Source: Desulfuromonas sp. KJ2020 (lineage in GTDB: Bacteria > Desulfobacterota > Desulfuromonadia > Desulfuromonadales > SZUA-540). From it: a DNA stretch of 64,000 nucleotides. The DNA lies in NCBI RefSeq assembly GCF_024197615.1, contig NZ_JAKUKE010000003.1, positions 727,717-791,716 on the forward strand. The letters run 5' to 3'. The translations under genes were made by a program, and so were the position numbers. The notes beneath the pieces are model-generated. The model ran no database searches, had not been told where the DNA came from, and saw only the letters and a program-made list of their open reading frames with translations. Below are positions 56,941 to 64,000 of this stretch, piece by piece. How positions within the stretch are numbered: the stretch's first letter is position 1; every line of letters begins with the position of its first letter.

Positions 56941-57636
56941 CTATTTTAAGCACGAAGACATGTAGCGGTTGGTTGCCATTCTGAGGGCCTCTTCCGGATC
57001 TACCTTAGAGGTGTAGCACAGCCTGGCCAAGGAAAAAAGAATCTCACCCAGTTCTGTTTCGGCCTGTTTCGGGTTGCCCTCCCTGTGGGTCGCCTTGAAT
57101 TTTTCCAGTTTCCGCACCGCTTCGTCCCGGACTCTCACCTGATCCTGTGCCCCAATTTCTTTGGGACCTGTCTTTTCAAGGATTTTTATGGCGCGGGCCA
57201 GGGCTGGCAAGCTCGCGGGGATGCCTGAAAACTGGTGGGTGTTTTTATTCTTTTGGGCTTTCTCCTCGTTTTTGATGCGGTCCCATTGTGCTCTCAGGCT
57301 GGCGTGGTCTAGTTCCGCGCTTTTTTCGAACACGTGGGGGTGGCGTCGGATGAGTTTTTGGGATATTTCGTTGGCGACGTCCGCCAGGTTAAACAGACGT
57401 CTTTCTTCAAATATGCGCGCATGAAAGACGATCTGCATCAACAGGTCACCCAGCTCTTCCCGGATAGCGTCCGGTTCCCCGCTATCGATGGCTTCGAGAA
57501 CTTCATAGGTCTCCTCCAGGAGAAAAGGTTTCAGGGAGTCAGATGTCTGTGCGGCATCCCAGGGGCAACCCTGGGGGGATCTTAGCGCTTCAATGATAGA
57601 GGCAAGGTGGTCGATAGCCTCGGCTGTTCTGGTCAT
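56941..57636 (-). CDS. mazG: MazG nucleoside triphosphate pyrophosphohydrolase
   Basis: 231 residues. All-alpha NTP-PPase: GCPWDAAQT near residue 23, EETYEVLEAID and REELGDLLMQIVFHARIFEE give the E-x2-E...E-x2-D metal pocket; the second half repeats the fold (ETELGEILFSLARL). Hydrolyses (d)NTPs to NMP and PPi; linked to nucleotide-pool cleaning in E. coli. Somewhat shorter than the E. coli protein (263). ATG with no strong Shine-Dalgarno. Divergent from the yceD-rpmF-fab operon with 199 bases between. Confidence 0.94.
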   Translation of the reverse strand: MTRTAEAIDHLASIIEALRSPQGCPWDAAQTSDSLKPFLLEETYEVLEAIDSGEPDAIREELGDLLMQIVFHARIFEERRLFNLADVANEISQKLIRRHPHVFEKSAELDHASLRAQWDRIKNEEKAQKNKNTHQFSGIPASLPALARAIKILEKTGPKEIGAQDQVRVRDEAVRKLEKFKATHREGNPKQAETELGEILFSLARLCYTSKVDPEEALRMATNRYMSSCLK

Positions 57637-57778
57637 CCGGGTTTGCCTTTCCCTTTAAAAATTAAAGATTCCTCGCTTTTGCCATAGCCTTTTGGGGCTG
57701 AATTAAAGGCTTGCAAAAAGAGAGGATATACGCTAATAAAAACTGCTTACTTGCTGCCCTTGAGGACTGTCTTTTCCC

Positions 57779-57806
57779 TTGACAAACCAAAGGCAGTCTT
57801 TATACT
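57779..57806 (+). promoter_or_regulatory. Strong sigma70 promoter of the yceD-rpmF-plsX-fab operon
   Basis: TTGACA at 57779-57784, 16 bases, TATACT at 57801-57806, giving a leader of only about 23 bases before the TTG start of yceD. Confidence 0.8.
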
Positions 57807-57835
57807 AACCGCTTTCTTGCAGCCAGGAAACCTTT

Positions 57836-58384
57836 TTGCTTATACATATCGACAACATAACTGAAGAGGGCCTTTCTCTTGAGTTTGCTGAACCAGCGGC
57901 TTCCTTTCCTGTTTTAGCAGATATGCAGCAGCAAAACGAGGTCTTGTTTCCGGGGCTTGTCCAGACCCGGTTAAATATTGCCTTGCTTGATGGCATGGTC
58001 AATGTGTCCGGGACCGTCAATGTAGAAGCTGTCTTTTATTGCAGTCGATGCTTGGGCGAATATAGGGCTCCCATCCATAGTTCTTTCGCTCTGACTTATG
58101 TCAAAGATCTCCCTGAGGTCGAAGGAGAGGGGGATGATGTCGAAATCTCTCCGGAAGACATGGGGTTGATGCTTTATTCTGGCGATACTATCGACCTGCG
58201 GGAAGCGGTTCAGCAGGAGGTGGTCATGGCATTGCCGCTACGTCCACTCTGTGCCACGGACTGCAAAGGGCTCTGCCCCAAATGTGGCGCCAATCTCAAT
58301 CAGGAAGTCTGTTCCTGCGATAAAAGCGATTTCAGTCTAAAGTTTTCAGCCTTGAAAAATTTTAAAGTCGATAAAAAAAGTTAG
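57836..58384 (+). CDS. yceD: YceD/DUF177-family protein
   Basis: 182 residues from TTG at 57836 with AGGA about 8 bases upstream. FYCSRCLGEYRAPI and the C-terminal CATDCKGLCPKCGANLNQEVC carry the conserved Cys residues of DUF177; linked to 23S rRNA accumulation in other species. Always precedes rpmF in many bacteria, as here (76 bases). Confidence 0.92.
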   Translation: MLIHIDNITEEGLSLEFAEPAASFPVLADMQQQNEVLFPGLVQTRLNIALLDGMVNVSGTVNVEAVFYCSRCLGEYRAPIHSSFALTYVKDLPEVEGEGDDVEISPEDMGLMLYSGDTIDLREAVQQEVVMALPLRPLCATDCKGLCPKCGANLNQEVCSCDKSDFSLKFSALKNFKVDKKS

Positions 58385-58460
58385 AGGTCTGATCCTGTCA
58401 AAAAGGTGCCTTGAGCACGCAAAGAGCCGATGGGCTTGAATACAGAAGGAGAAATTGAAA

Positions 58461-58640
58461 ATGGCTGTACCTAAGAAGAAAACTTCCAAATCCCAACGCG
58501 ATATGCGCCGCGCCCACGATGCCCTGAGTGCACCTGGAATCTCGATCTGCCCCCAATGCAAGGAGCCGAAACAGCCTCACCGGGTTTGTGGTTCGTGTGG
58601 CACCTACAAGGGCAAGACGATCGTTGGTACTGAAGAGTAA
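58461..58640 (+). CDS. rpmF: 50S ribosomal protein L32
   Basis: 59 residues. [21 protein letters not shown] is the family start, and CPQC...CGSC forms a four-Cys zinc site, so this is the zinc-binding (C+) type. AAGGAG lies 9 bases before the ATG. plsX follows after 9 bases, a conserved pairing. Confidence 0.98.
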   Translation: MAVPKKKTSKSQRDMRRAHDALSAPGISICPQCKEPKQPHRVCGSCGTYKGKTIVGTEE

Positions 58641-58649
58641 GAGGTCTGA

Positions 58650-59675
58650 TTGAAGTCTATTGTCGTAGCCGTTGATGCCATGGGGGGGGATAACGCTCCC
58701 CGGGTTGAAGTTGAGGGTGCCGTTGCTGCGGCAAGAAAATTTGGGATTTCCATTATTCTTGTCGGGGAATCGAATAGTCTCCAATCGGAATTAGGCAAGC
58801 ATTCCGTCGAGGGATTGGATATTCGTATTCAGCACGCCAGTGAAGTTGTCGGGATGAGCGACTCGGCGTCCGATGCCGTCAGGAAGAAAAAAGACTCTTC
58901 CATACGTGTCGCTTTCAACCTGATTAAAAACGGTGAGGCCAGTGCTGTTGTCAGTGCGGGCAATTCCGGCGCCACTATGGCGGCCGGGATGTTTGTGCTT
59001 AAACGCATCGGTGGGATTGACCGCCCTGCAATAGCGACGATCGTCCCCAACCTTAATGACCAGACTCTGGTTCTGGACGTTGGTGGGAACGTTGACTGCA
59101 AACCACAGCATCTGGCCCAGTTCGCCCTTATGGGCGAAGTCTACTGTCGCAGCGTCCTTGGCAAGGAGCGCCCCAGGGTTGGTCTGCTCTCCAATGGGGA
59201 AGAGGAAAAGAAGGGGAACGAGTTGTCCCGAGAAGCGCATAAATTGCTCAGGACCGCTCCTTTTAACTATGTTGGATACGTAGAGGGTCGTGATATCTAC
59301 AACGGCAAAGCGGACGTTGTTGTCTGCGACGGCTTTGTCGGAAACGTCGTCCTTAAGGTCTCCGAGGGATTGGTTGAGGCTGTAGGTACCATGCTCAAGA
59401 AGGAGATGACCAGCCGGTTTCTTGCCAAAATCGGCTTCCTTCTGGCCCGACCTGCCTTTAAGGCTTTCAAGAAAAAGGTGGACTATGCCGAATACGGTGG
59501 CGCTCCGCTGCTAGGGATCGACGGTGTCGGTATGATTTGCCATGGCGGCTCGAATCCTAAGGCCATTATGAATGCTATCAATATGGCTTGCGAGGCGGTG
59601 GCCAGCAAAACCAACGATAAGTTGGTAGCCCAACTTGAAAAAATCGAAATTCAAGCGGACAAAACAGACTTGTAG
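58650..59675 (+). CDS. plsX: Phosphate acyltransferase PlsX
   Basis: 341 residues from TTG at 58650 with GAGG 5-6 bases upstream. Makes acyl-phosphate from acyl-ACP for Pls[41 protein letters not shown] and [15 protein letters not shown] are the family motifs. Links fatty-acid synthesis in this operon to phospholipid synthesis. Confidence 0.97.
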   Translation: MKSIVVAVDAMGGDNAPRVEVEGAVAAARKFGISIILVGESNSLQSELGKHSVEGLDIRIQHASEVVGMSDSASDAVRKKKDSSIRVAFNLIKNGEASAVVSAGNSGATMAAGMFVLKRIGGIDRPAIATIVPNLNDQTLVLDVGGNVDCKPQHLAQFALMGEVYCRSVLGKERPRVGLLSNGEEEKKGNELSREAHKLLRTAPFNYVGYVEGRDIYNGKADVVVCDGFVGNVVLKVSEGLVEAVGTMLKKEMTSRFLAKIGFLLARPAFKAFKKKVDYAEYGGAPLLGIDGVGMICHGGSNPKAIMNAINMACEAVASKTNDKLVAQLEKIEIQADKTDL

Positions 59676-59722
59676 ACAAAACGGTTGGACCCTGGTCATA
59701 TCGGTGGGGGGGGAAGGTACAA

Positions 59723-60703
59723 ATGAAAAATGTCAAAATCACGGGGACTGGATCTTATGTCCCTGATAAAGTTCTGACAAACTTTGATCTCGAGAAATTT
59801 CTGGATACCTCCGACGAATGGATTACCAGTCGAACCGGTATCCGTACCCGACACGTTGCCGCGGAACATGAAACGACCTCCGATCTAGCGACTGAGGCTT
59901 CCCGGCGTGCCTTGAGTATGGCCGGTATCCAGCCAGAGGAGATCGACATGATTATTGTCGGTACGATCACTGGAGACTACCCCTGGCCTGCCACCGCATG
60001 CGTCGTTCAACATAAACTGGGCCTTCGAAACTGCGCTGCCTATGACGTTTCGGCCGCTTGCAGCGGCTTCGTCTATGCCCTTGATGCCGCAGTTAGCCGG
60101 ATAAAGTCCGGGGCTGGCTCCAAAGCTCTTGTCATTGGAGCCGAAGTGCTCACCCGCGCCGTTGACTGGGAAGATCGCAATACCTGCGTTTTGTTTGGCG
60201 ATGGCGCCGGTGCTGTTGTTCTCGAAGCTTGCGATGAAGATAAGGGTATCCTCTCGACCCATCTGCACGCTGACGGTGCCTATGCGGAACTCCTCTATCA
60301 GCCTGGATTCGGATCTCGGAACCCAGCTTCGGAAGAGGGATTGAAGGCCCGCCTGCCTTATCTGAAAATGCAGGGGAACGAAGTTTTTAAAATTGCCGTC
60401 AGATCCCTGACCGAGGTGGCTTTCGAGGCTCTTGAGGCCAATGGGATGACGGCTGAAGACGTCGATCTCTTTATCCCCCACCAGGCCAATCAGCGCATAC
60501 TCGATGCGACAGCTAAGCGCATTGGTTTTCGTGATGAGCAGGTTTACGTCAACGTCGATCGTTTCGGGAACACCTCGGGCGCATCGATACCCATTGCGCT
60601 GGATGAAGCCAATAGGGGAGGGAAGATACAGCCCGGAGATGTGGTTCTGCTTGATGCCTTCGGGGGCGGACTGACCTGGGGGGCTGCTCTAATCCGCTGG
60701 TAA
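59723..60703 (+). CDS. fabH: 3-oxoacyl-ACP synthase III
   Basis: 326 residues. Starts fatty-acid synthesis by joining acetyl-CoA and malonyl-ACP. Catalytic Cys113 (SAACSGFVYAL), His in PHQANQRI and Asn in GNTSGAS form the triad. The TSDEWITSRTGIRTRH motif is typical. A GGAAGG site lies 6-7 bases before the ATG. Confidence 0.98.
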   Translation: MKNVKITGTGSYVPDKVLTNFDLEKFLDTSDEWITSRTGIRTRHVAAEHETTSDLATEASRRALSMAGIQPEEIDMIIVGTITGDYPWPATACVVQHKLGLRNCAAYDVSAACSGFVYALDAAVSRIKSGAGSKALVIGAEVLTRAVDWEDRNTCVLFGDGAGAVVLEACDEDKGILSTHLHADGAYAELLYQPGFGSRNPASEEGLKARLPYLKMQGNEVFKIAVRSLTEVAFEALEANGMTAEDVDLFIPHQANQRILDATAKRIGFRDEQVYVNVDRFGNTSGASIPIALDEANRGGKIQPGDVVLLDAFGGGLTWGAALIRW

Positions 60704-60733
60704 TTTCAGTACACAAAGTGAGATTTAACCATT

Positions 60734-61660
60734 ATGGTTGCTTTGATTTTTCCCGGACAGGGATCTCAGTACGCCGGCATGGGGAAAGAGCTGGCCGAAA
60801 ATTTTCCCGTTGCCAAACAGGTTTTTGAAGAGGCTGATGATGCTCTTCAATTCAAGATCTCTACCCTCTGTTTCCAGGGACCTGAAGAGGATCTGAAGCT
60901 TACTGCCAATACGCAGCCGGCGATCCTGACGACCAGTGTCGCCGCTCTTCGGGTCCTTGAGTCCGAACTGCATCTCACTCCGGCGTACCTCGCCGGCCAT
61001 TCTCTGGGTGAATATTCGGCTCTCGTTGCTTCTGGCGCTCTGGCTTTCGCTGATGCGGTCAAGACGGTCCGTTCTCGTGGAATTTTCATGCAGGAAGCTG
61101 TCCCCGTCGGCACCGGCTCCATGGCCGCTATCCTCGGACTGGACGGTAAGGACCTTGAAGACGTCTGCCGTGAGGCCGCGCAGGGGGATGTCGTAGCGCC
61201 AGCCAACTTCAACAGCCCTGGCCAGGTCGTTATCGCCGGTCACGTTCAGGCTGTAGATCGTGCTATCACCCTGGCGAAGGAAAAGGGTGCCAAAAAGGCA
61301 ATGCCTTTACCTGTGAGCGCTCCCTTTCATTGTTCCTTGATGATCCCCGCTGGACTCCGTCTGAAAGAGGTTCTTGATGACGTCAAGGTCTCTGCCATGA
61401 AAATGCCCGTGGTCAGCAATGTGGAGGCTCTGCCCAACCAGGATTATGCTCAAATCAAGGATCTTCTTGTCCGGCAGGTGAGTGCTCCTGTTCGTTGGGA
61501 CGAGTCGGTACTTAAAATGGTTGATCTAGGCGTAGACCGTTTTGTCGAGGTGGGCCCGGGAAAGGTTCTTTCCGGGTTGGCCCGCCGCATTGCCAAAGGG
61601 ATCCCTGTGGGGAATCTGGAAGACACTGTCAGCCTTAAAAATCTGCAGGCGAACTTCTAG
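60734..61660 (+). CDS. fabD: Malonyl-CoA:ACP transacylase
   Basis: 308 residues. Loads malonyl on ACP. IFPGQGSQYAGMGKEL at the start, nucleophile Ser90 in AGHSLGEYSAL, and the active-site His in PVSAPFHCSLM. Spaced 30 bases from fabH and 8 bases from fabG. Confidence 0.98.
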   Translation: MVALIFPGQGSQYAGMGKELAENFPVAKQVFEEADDALQFKISTLCFQGPEEDLKLTANTQPAILTTSVAALRVLESELHLTPAYLAGHSLGEYSALVASGALAFADAVKTVRSRGIFMQEAVPVGTGSMAAILGLDGKDLEDVCREAAQGDVVAPANFNSPGQVVIAGHVQAVDRAITLAKEKGAKKAMPLPVSAPFHCSLMIPAGLRLKEVLDDVKVSAMKMPVVSNVEALPNQDYAQIKDLLVRQVSAPVRWDESVLKMVDLGVDRFVEVGPGKVLSGLARRIAKGIPVGNLEDTVSLKNLQANF

Positions 61661-61668
61661 GAGGCTAT

Positions 61669-62406
61669 ATGCTCAAAGATCGCGTTGGTATAGTTACAGG
61701 CGCGTCGCGGGGAATTGGACGTACAATCGCTCTTGCCATGGCAGCGGCCGGTGCTAAAGTGGTGGTGTCGGCTCGAAGTGCATCGGGAATTGAAGCTTTG
61801 TGCCGTGAAATTGAAGCTGGCGGTGGTTCCTGTGTGAGTGTCGTCGGTGATGTCGCTGTCACCGCCGACGCCGATCGTATAGTCGAGACTGCTGTCAGTC
61901 ATTTTGGCCGACTGGACATCCTGGTCAATAATGCCGGTATTACCCGGGATGGGCTGCTGCTGCGCATGAAGGATGAAGATTGGGATGCGGTGCTTGACAC
62001 CAACCTCAAAGGTGCTTTTCTCTGTACGCGCGCCGCAGCCAAGGTCATGACCAAACAGAAGTTCGGACGCATCATTAATATTTCATCCGTCGTGGGAGAA
62101 ATGGGAAATCCCGGCCAGGCCAATTATTGTGCCAGTAAGGCAGGTCTCATTGGTCTTACGAAATCTGTAGCCAGGGAGTTGGCTCGAAGAAATATTACGG
62201 TCAATGCGATAACCCCGGGTTTCATTACCACGGACATGACCGAAGCTCTACCGGAAAAAACGCGCCAGGAATTGGCTGCGCAGATTCCGCTTGGCCGCCT
62301 TGGCGATGCCTCAGACATTGCGCAGGCTGTTAACTTTTTAGCATCGGATCACGCCGGTTACATCACAGGTCAAGTGCTTGGAATTAACGGCGGAATGTAT
62401 ATGTAG
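61669..62406 (+). CDS. fabG: 3-oxoacyl-ACP reductase
   Basis: 245 residues. NADPH-dependent [15 protein letters not shown] nucleotide loop, [15 protein letters not shown], and the Ser-Tyr-Lys catalytic set in [20 protein letters not shown]; ends [12 protein letters not shown] as FabG does. GGAGG lies 4 bases before the ATG. Confidence 0.98.
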   Translation: MLKDRVGIVTGASRGIGRTIALAMAAAGAKVVVSARSASGIEALCREIEAGGGSCVSVVGDVAVTADADRIVETAVSHFGRLDILVNNAGITRDGLLLRMKDEDWDAVLDTNLKGAFLCTRAAAKVMTKQKFGRIINISSVVGEMGNPGQANYCASKAGLIGLTKSVARELARRNITVNAITPGFITTDMTEALPEKTRQELAAQIPLGRLGDASDIAQAVNFLASDHAGYITGQVLGINGGMYM

Positions 62407-62474
62407 GTAGTCAGGAAGTACAAACACTTGTCCGGTCATCGATCGGCTTGAACAACAAAAAGGAGGAAAAGCAA

Positions 62475-62708
62475 ATGGCTTCTATTGAAGAAAGAGTTAA
62501 ACAGATTGTTGCTGAGCAGCTTGGTGTTGATGAGGACCAGGTAACCAACGATGCGTCTTTTATGGACGATCTCGGTGCTGACTCCCTCGATACCGTTGAA
62601 CTGGTCATGGCTCTTGAAGAAGAGTTCGACGTTGAAATCTCCGACGAGGACGCTGAGAAGATCCAGACTGTTCAGGATGCGATCAGCTATATCAGCGAAC
62701 AGGCCTAA
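62475..62708 (+). CDS. acpP: Acyl carrier protein
   Basis: 77 residues, acidic. Ser37 in [18 protein letters not shown] receives 4'-phosphopantetheine. AAGGAGG lies about 8 bases before the ATG at 62475. A stable hairpin follows, before fabF. Confidence 0.99.
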   Translation: MASIEERVKQIVAEQLGVDEDQVTNDASFMDDLGADSLDTVELVMALEEEFDVEISDEDAEKIQTVQDAISYISEQA

Positions 62709-62716
62709 GGTTCAGA

Positions 62717-62745
62717 CAAGGGAGGAGAAAGTATCTCCTCCCTTG
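62717..62745 (+). terminator. Stable hairpin between acpP and fabF (partial terminator or mRNA stabiliser)
   Basis: Perfect 12-bp stem CAAGGGAGGAGA (62717-62728) and TCTCCTCCCTTG (62734-62745) with loop AAGTA. Only CTCTTTGCTC follows, not a proper T-run, so it may stop part of the transcripts or protect the acpP mRNA 3' end. Confidence 0.6.
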
Positions 62746-62862
62746 CTCTTTGCTCATGTACCAAAAGTCCGGTTTGGTGTCCGCGAAACCAATGCAGGAC
62801 CCTGACTGCGAAGAACATCCCGCTGGTGGGTATAGTCGCCCTTACGGAGGAAGAGTATCATC

Positions 62863-64000
62863 ATGCGTAGAGTCGTTGTGACAGGTGTCGGGGTTGTTTC
62901 CGCTCTTGGAACCGGGGTGGAAAAGAACTGGGATGCTTTGATAAACGGAAAATCCGGCATTGGTCGGATAACACGTTTCGACGCATCCGATTTGCCTACT
63001 CAAATTGCCGGCGAAGTCAAAGACTTTAATGCCGAAGATTTTATCGACAAAAAAGAAATTAAAAAGATGGACCTGTTCATTCAGTTCGCTCTGGGAGCGG
63101 CTGAACTGGCGATGCAGGATTCCGGACTTCAAATCACCGAGGACAACGCCGAACGCGTCGGGGTCCTGGTCGGAGCCGGCCTGGGCGGACTTCCCGCTAT
63201 TGAAAAATATCATCAGGCCAGCCTGGAGGGAGGTTATAAGAAAATTTCTCCCTTCTTCATTCCAATGCTGATTATTAATCTGGCTCCTGGTCAGATTTCC
63301 ATCAAATATGGCGCCAAGGGGCCCAATCTTTCCTCCGTTTCCGCTTGCGCGACAGGAACTCATTCGATTGGTGACGCCTTTCGCATGATCCAGCGGGGGG
63401 ATGCTGACGCCATGATCGCTGGTGGTACAGAATCCACGATCACTCCGCTCGGGATCGGCGGATTCAATGTCATGAAGGCTCTTTCCACGCGTAATGAGGA
63501 TCCTGCTGCAGCCAGCCGGCCCTTTGACAAGAATCGTGACGGTTTTGTTATGGCGGAAGGCGCCGGCATTCTTATTCTGGAAGAGTATGAAAGCGCCAAA
63601 AAGCGCGGGGCCAAAATTTACGCGGAAATATGCGGTTACGGTCTTACCGGTGACGCGTATCATTTGACGGCGCCCGCTCCGGGAGGCGAGGGCGCCGCCC
63701 GCTGTATCAAGATGGCCTTGTCTACTGCGGGCATCTCCGCGGATCAGGTGGACTACATCAACGCGCACGGAACCTCTACGCATTTCAACGATCTCTATGA
63801 AACGATGGCCATCAAGTCGGTTCTCGGCAACCACGCCAGCAAGGTTCTGATCAGCTCGACCAAGAGCATGACTGGCCATGCCCTTGGTGCTGCGGGGGGG
63901 ATTGAAGCGGTTTACGCGTTGCTGGCCATGGAACGCGGGGTTGTACCTCCTACCATCAACTATGAGGAGCCTGATCCTGAGTGCGACCTAGACTATGTGC
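62863..64000 (+). CDS. fabF: 3-oxoacyl-ACP synthase II, 3' end outside window
   Basis: 379 codons visible, open at the right edge; the full protein is about 410 residues. [22 protein letters not shown] start, catalytic Cys162 ([13 protein letters not shown]), the first His in [11 protein letters not shown] and the second in [21 protein letters not shown] lies 12 bases before the ATG, a rather long spacing. FabF elongates acyl-ACP and makes cis-vaccenate in many bacteria. Confidence 0.98.
   Translation, partial: MRRVVVTGVGVVSALGTGVEKNWDALINGKSGIGRITRFDASDLPTQIAGEVKDFNAEDFIDKKEIKKMDLFIQFALGAAELAMQDSGLQITEDNAERVGVLVGAGLGGLPAIEKYHQASLEGGYKKISPFFIPMLIINLAPGQISIKYGAKGPNLSSVSACATGTHSIGDAFRMIQRGDADAMIAGGTESTITPLGIGGFNVMKALSTRNEDPAAASRPFDKNRDGFVMAEGAGILILEEYESAKKRGAKIYAEICGYGLTGDAYHLTAPAPGGEGAARCIKMALSTAGISADQVDYINAHGTSTHFNDLYETMAIKSVLGNHASKVLISSTKSMTGHALGAAGGIEAVYALLAMERGVVPPTINYEEPDPECDLDYV

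Noticed and set aside
62842-63879. 345-residue open frame on the minus strand
   Set aside because: Antisense to fabF, which has its Cys-His-His active site and continues to the window edge.

Overview
The window looks like chromosomal DNA from a member of the Desulfuromonadales (the Geobacter / Pelobacter / Desulfuromonas group, formerly Deltaproteobacteria). This rests on gene content and order recalled from that group (uppS-cdsA-dxr-rseP-tsaB next to ilvD-ilvB-ilvN-ilvC-psd-leuA, and rplM-rpsI-argC), on a leucine T-box leader in front of leuA, and on a Gram-negative envelope (TamA/TamB, a TonB receptor, lipoproteins). I do not name a species. No rRNA, tRNA, CRISPR array, insertion sequence or prophage was seen.

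Layout. 1-11.2 kb is an accessory-looking region: the end of a TonB-dependent receptor, a large LVIVD-repeat secreted protein, a hybrid histidine kinase, an NAD(P)-binding/DUF2867 protein, a small Lpp-like alanine-rich lipoprotein, a ParDE-type toxin-antitoxin pair and an L,D-transpeptidase. 11.3-17.3 kb holds tamA-tamB. 17.3-23.5 kb holds ndk, rlmN, two nucleoside phosphorylases with a PfkB kinase and a TPR lipoprotein, a lone receiver protein and a UspA protein. 23.7-28.8 kb is the lipid/isoprenoid/envelope-protease run uppS-cdsA-dxr-rseP-tsaB-ydcH-like. 28.9-43.5 kb is branched-chain amino acid and aspartate-family synthesis: ilvD, ilvB, ilvN, ilvC, psd, a T-box, leuA, leuC, leuD, leuB, asd, an asd-like pseudoenzyme and truA. 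43.5-46.1 kb holds uspA, rplM-rpsI and argC. 46.3-54.0 kb is a tightly packed seven-gene run: TlyA methylase, tetrapyrrole-methylase-family protein, SbcD-like phosphoesterase, membrane-spanning SbcC-like ATPase, HIT protein, HD/TGS Rel-like protein, polysaccharide deacetylase. 54-57.6 kb carries a Bax-like glucosaminidase, YjbQ, two unknown small genes, FxsA and MazG. 57.8 kb to the end is the fatty-acid operon yceD-rpmF-plsX-fabH-fabD-fabG-acpP-fabF, with fabF cut by the window edge.

How the genes work together. IlvBN, IlvC and IlvD make the 2-keto acid precursors of valine and leucine, and LeuA, LeuCD and LeuB carry 2-ketoisovalerate to 2-ketoisocaproate. LeuA entry appears to be set by uncharged tRNA-Leu through the T-box (CTC specifier, T opposite discriminator A). 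PlsX/FabHDG/ACP/FabF supply acyl chains, CdsA and Psd act in phospholipid synthesis, Dxr and UppS supply the isoprenoid carrier, and TamAB plus the lipoprotein/L,D-transpeptidase pair serve the outer membrane.

Most interesting points: (1) cdsA and the second asd-like gene both appear to start at AUU, each with a well-placed Shine-Dalgarno and no usable ATG/GTG/TTG; (2) that asd-like protein has lost all four catalytic residues of the family; (3) an Lpp-like lipoprotein ending in Lys-Lys lies about 1 kb from an L,D-transpeptidase; (4) a Rel/SpoT-like protein keeps the HD hydrolase and TGS but has a decayed synthetase; (5) the SbcC-like ATPase has two membrane helices in the middle of its coiled coil and its SbcD-like partner has Thr in place of the metal-site Asn. 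Start codons were chosen from Shine-Dalgarno position and family N-termini. Motif assignments are by eye and no database search was run.
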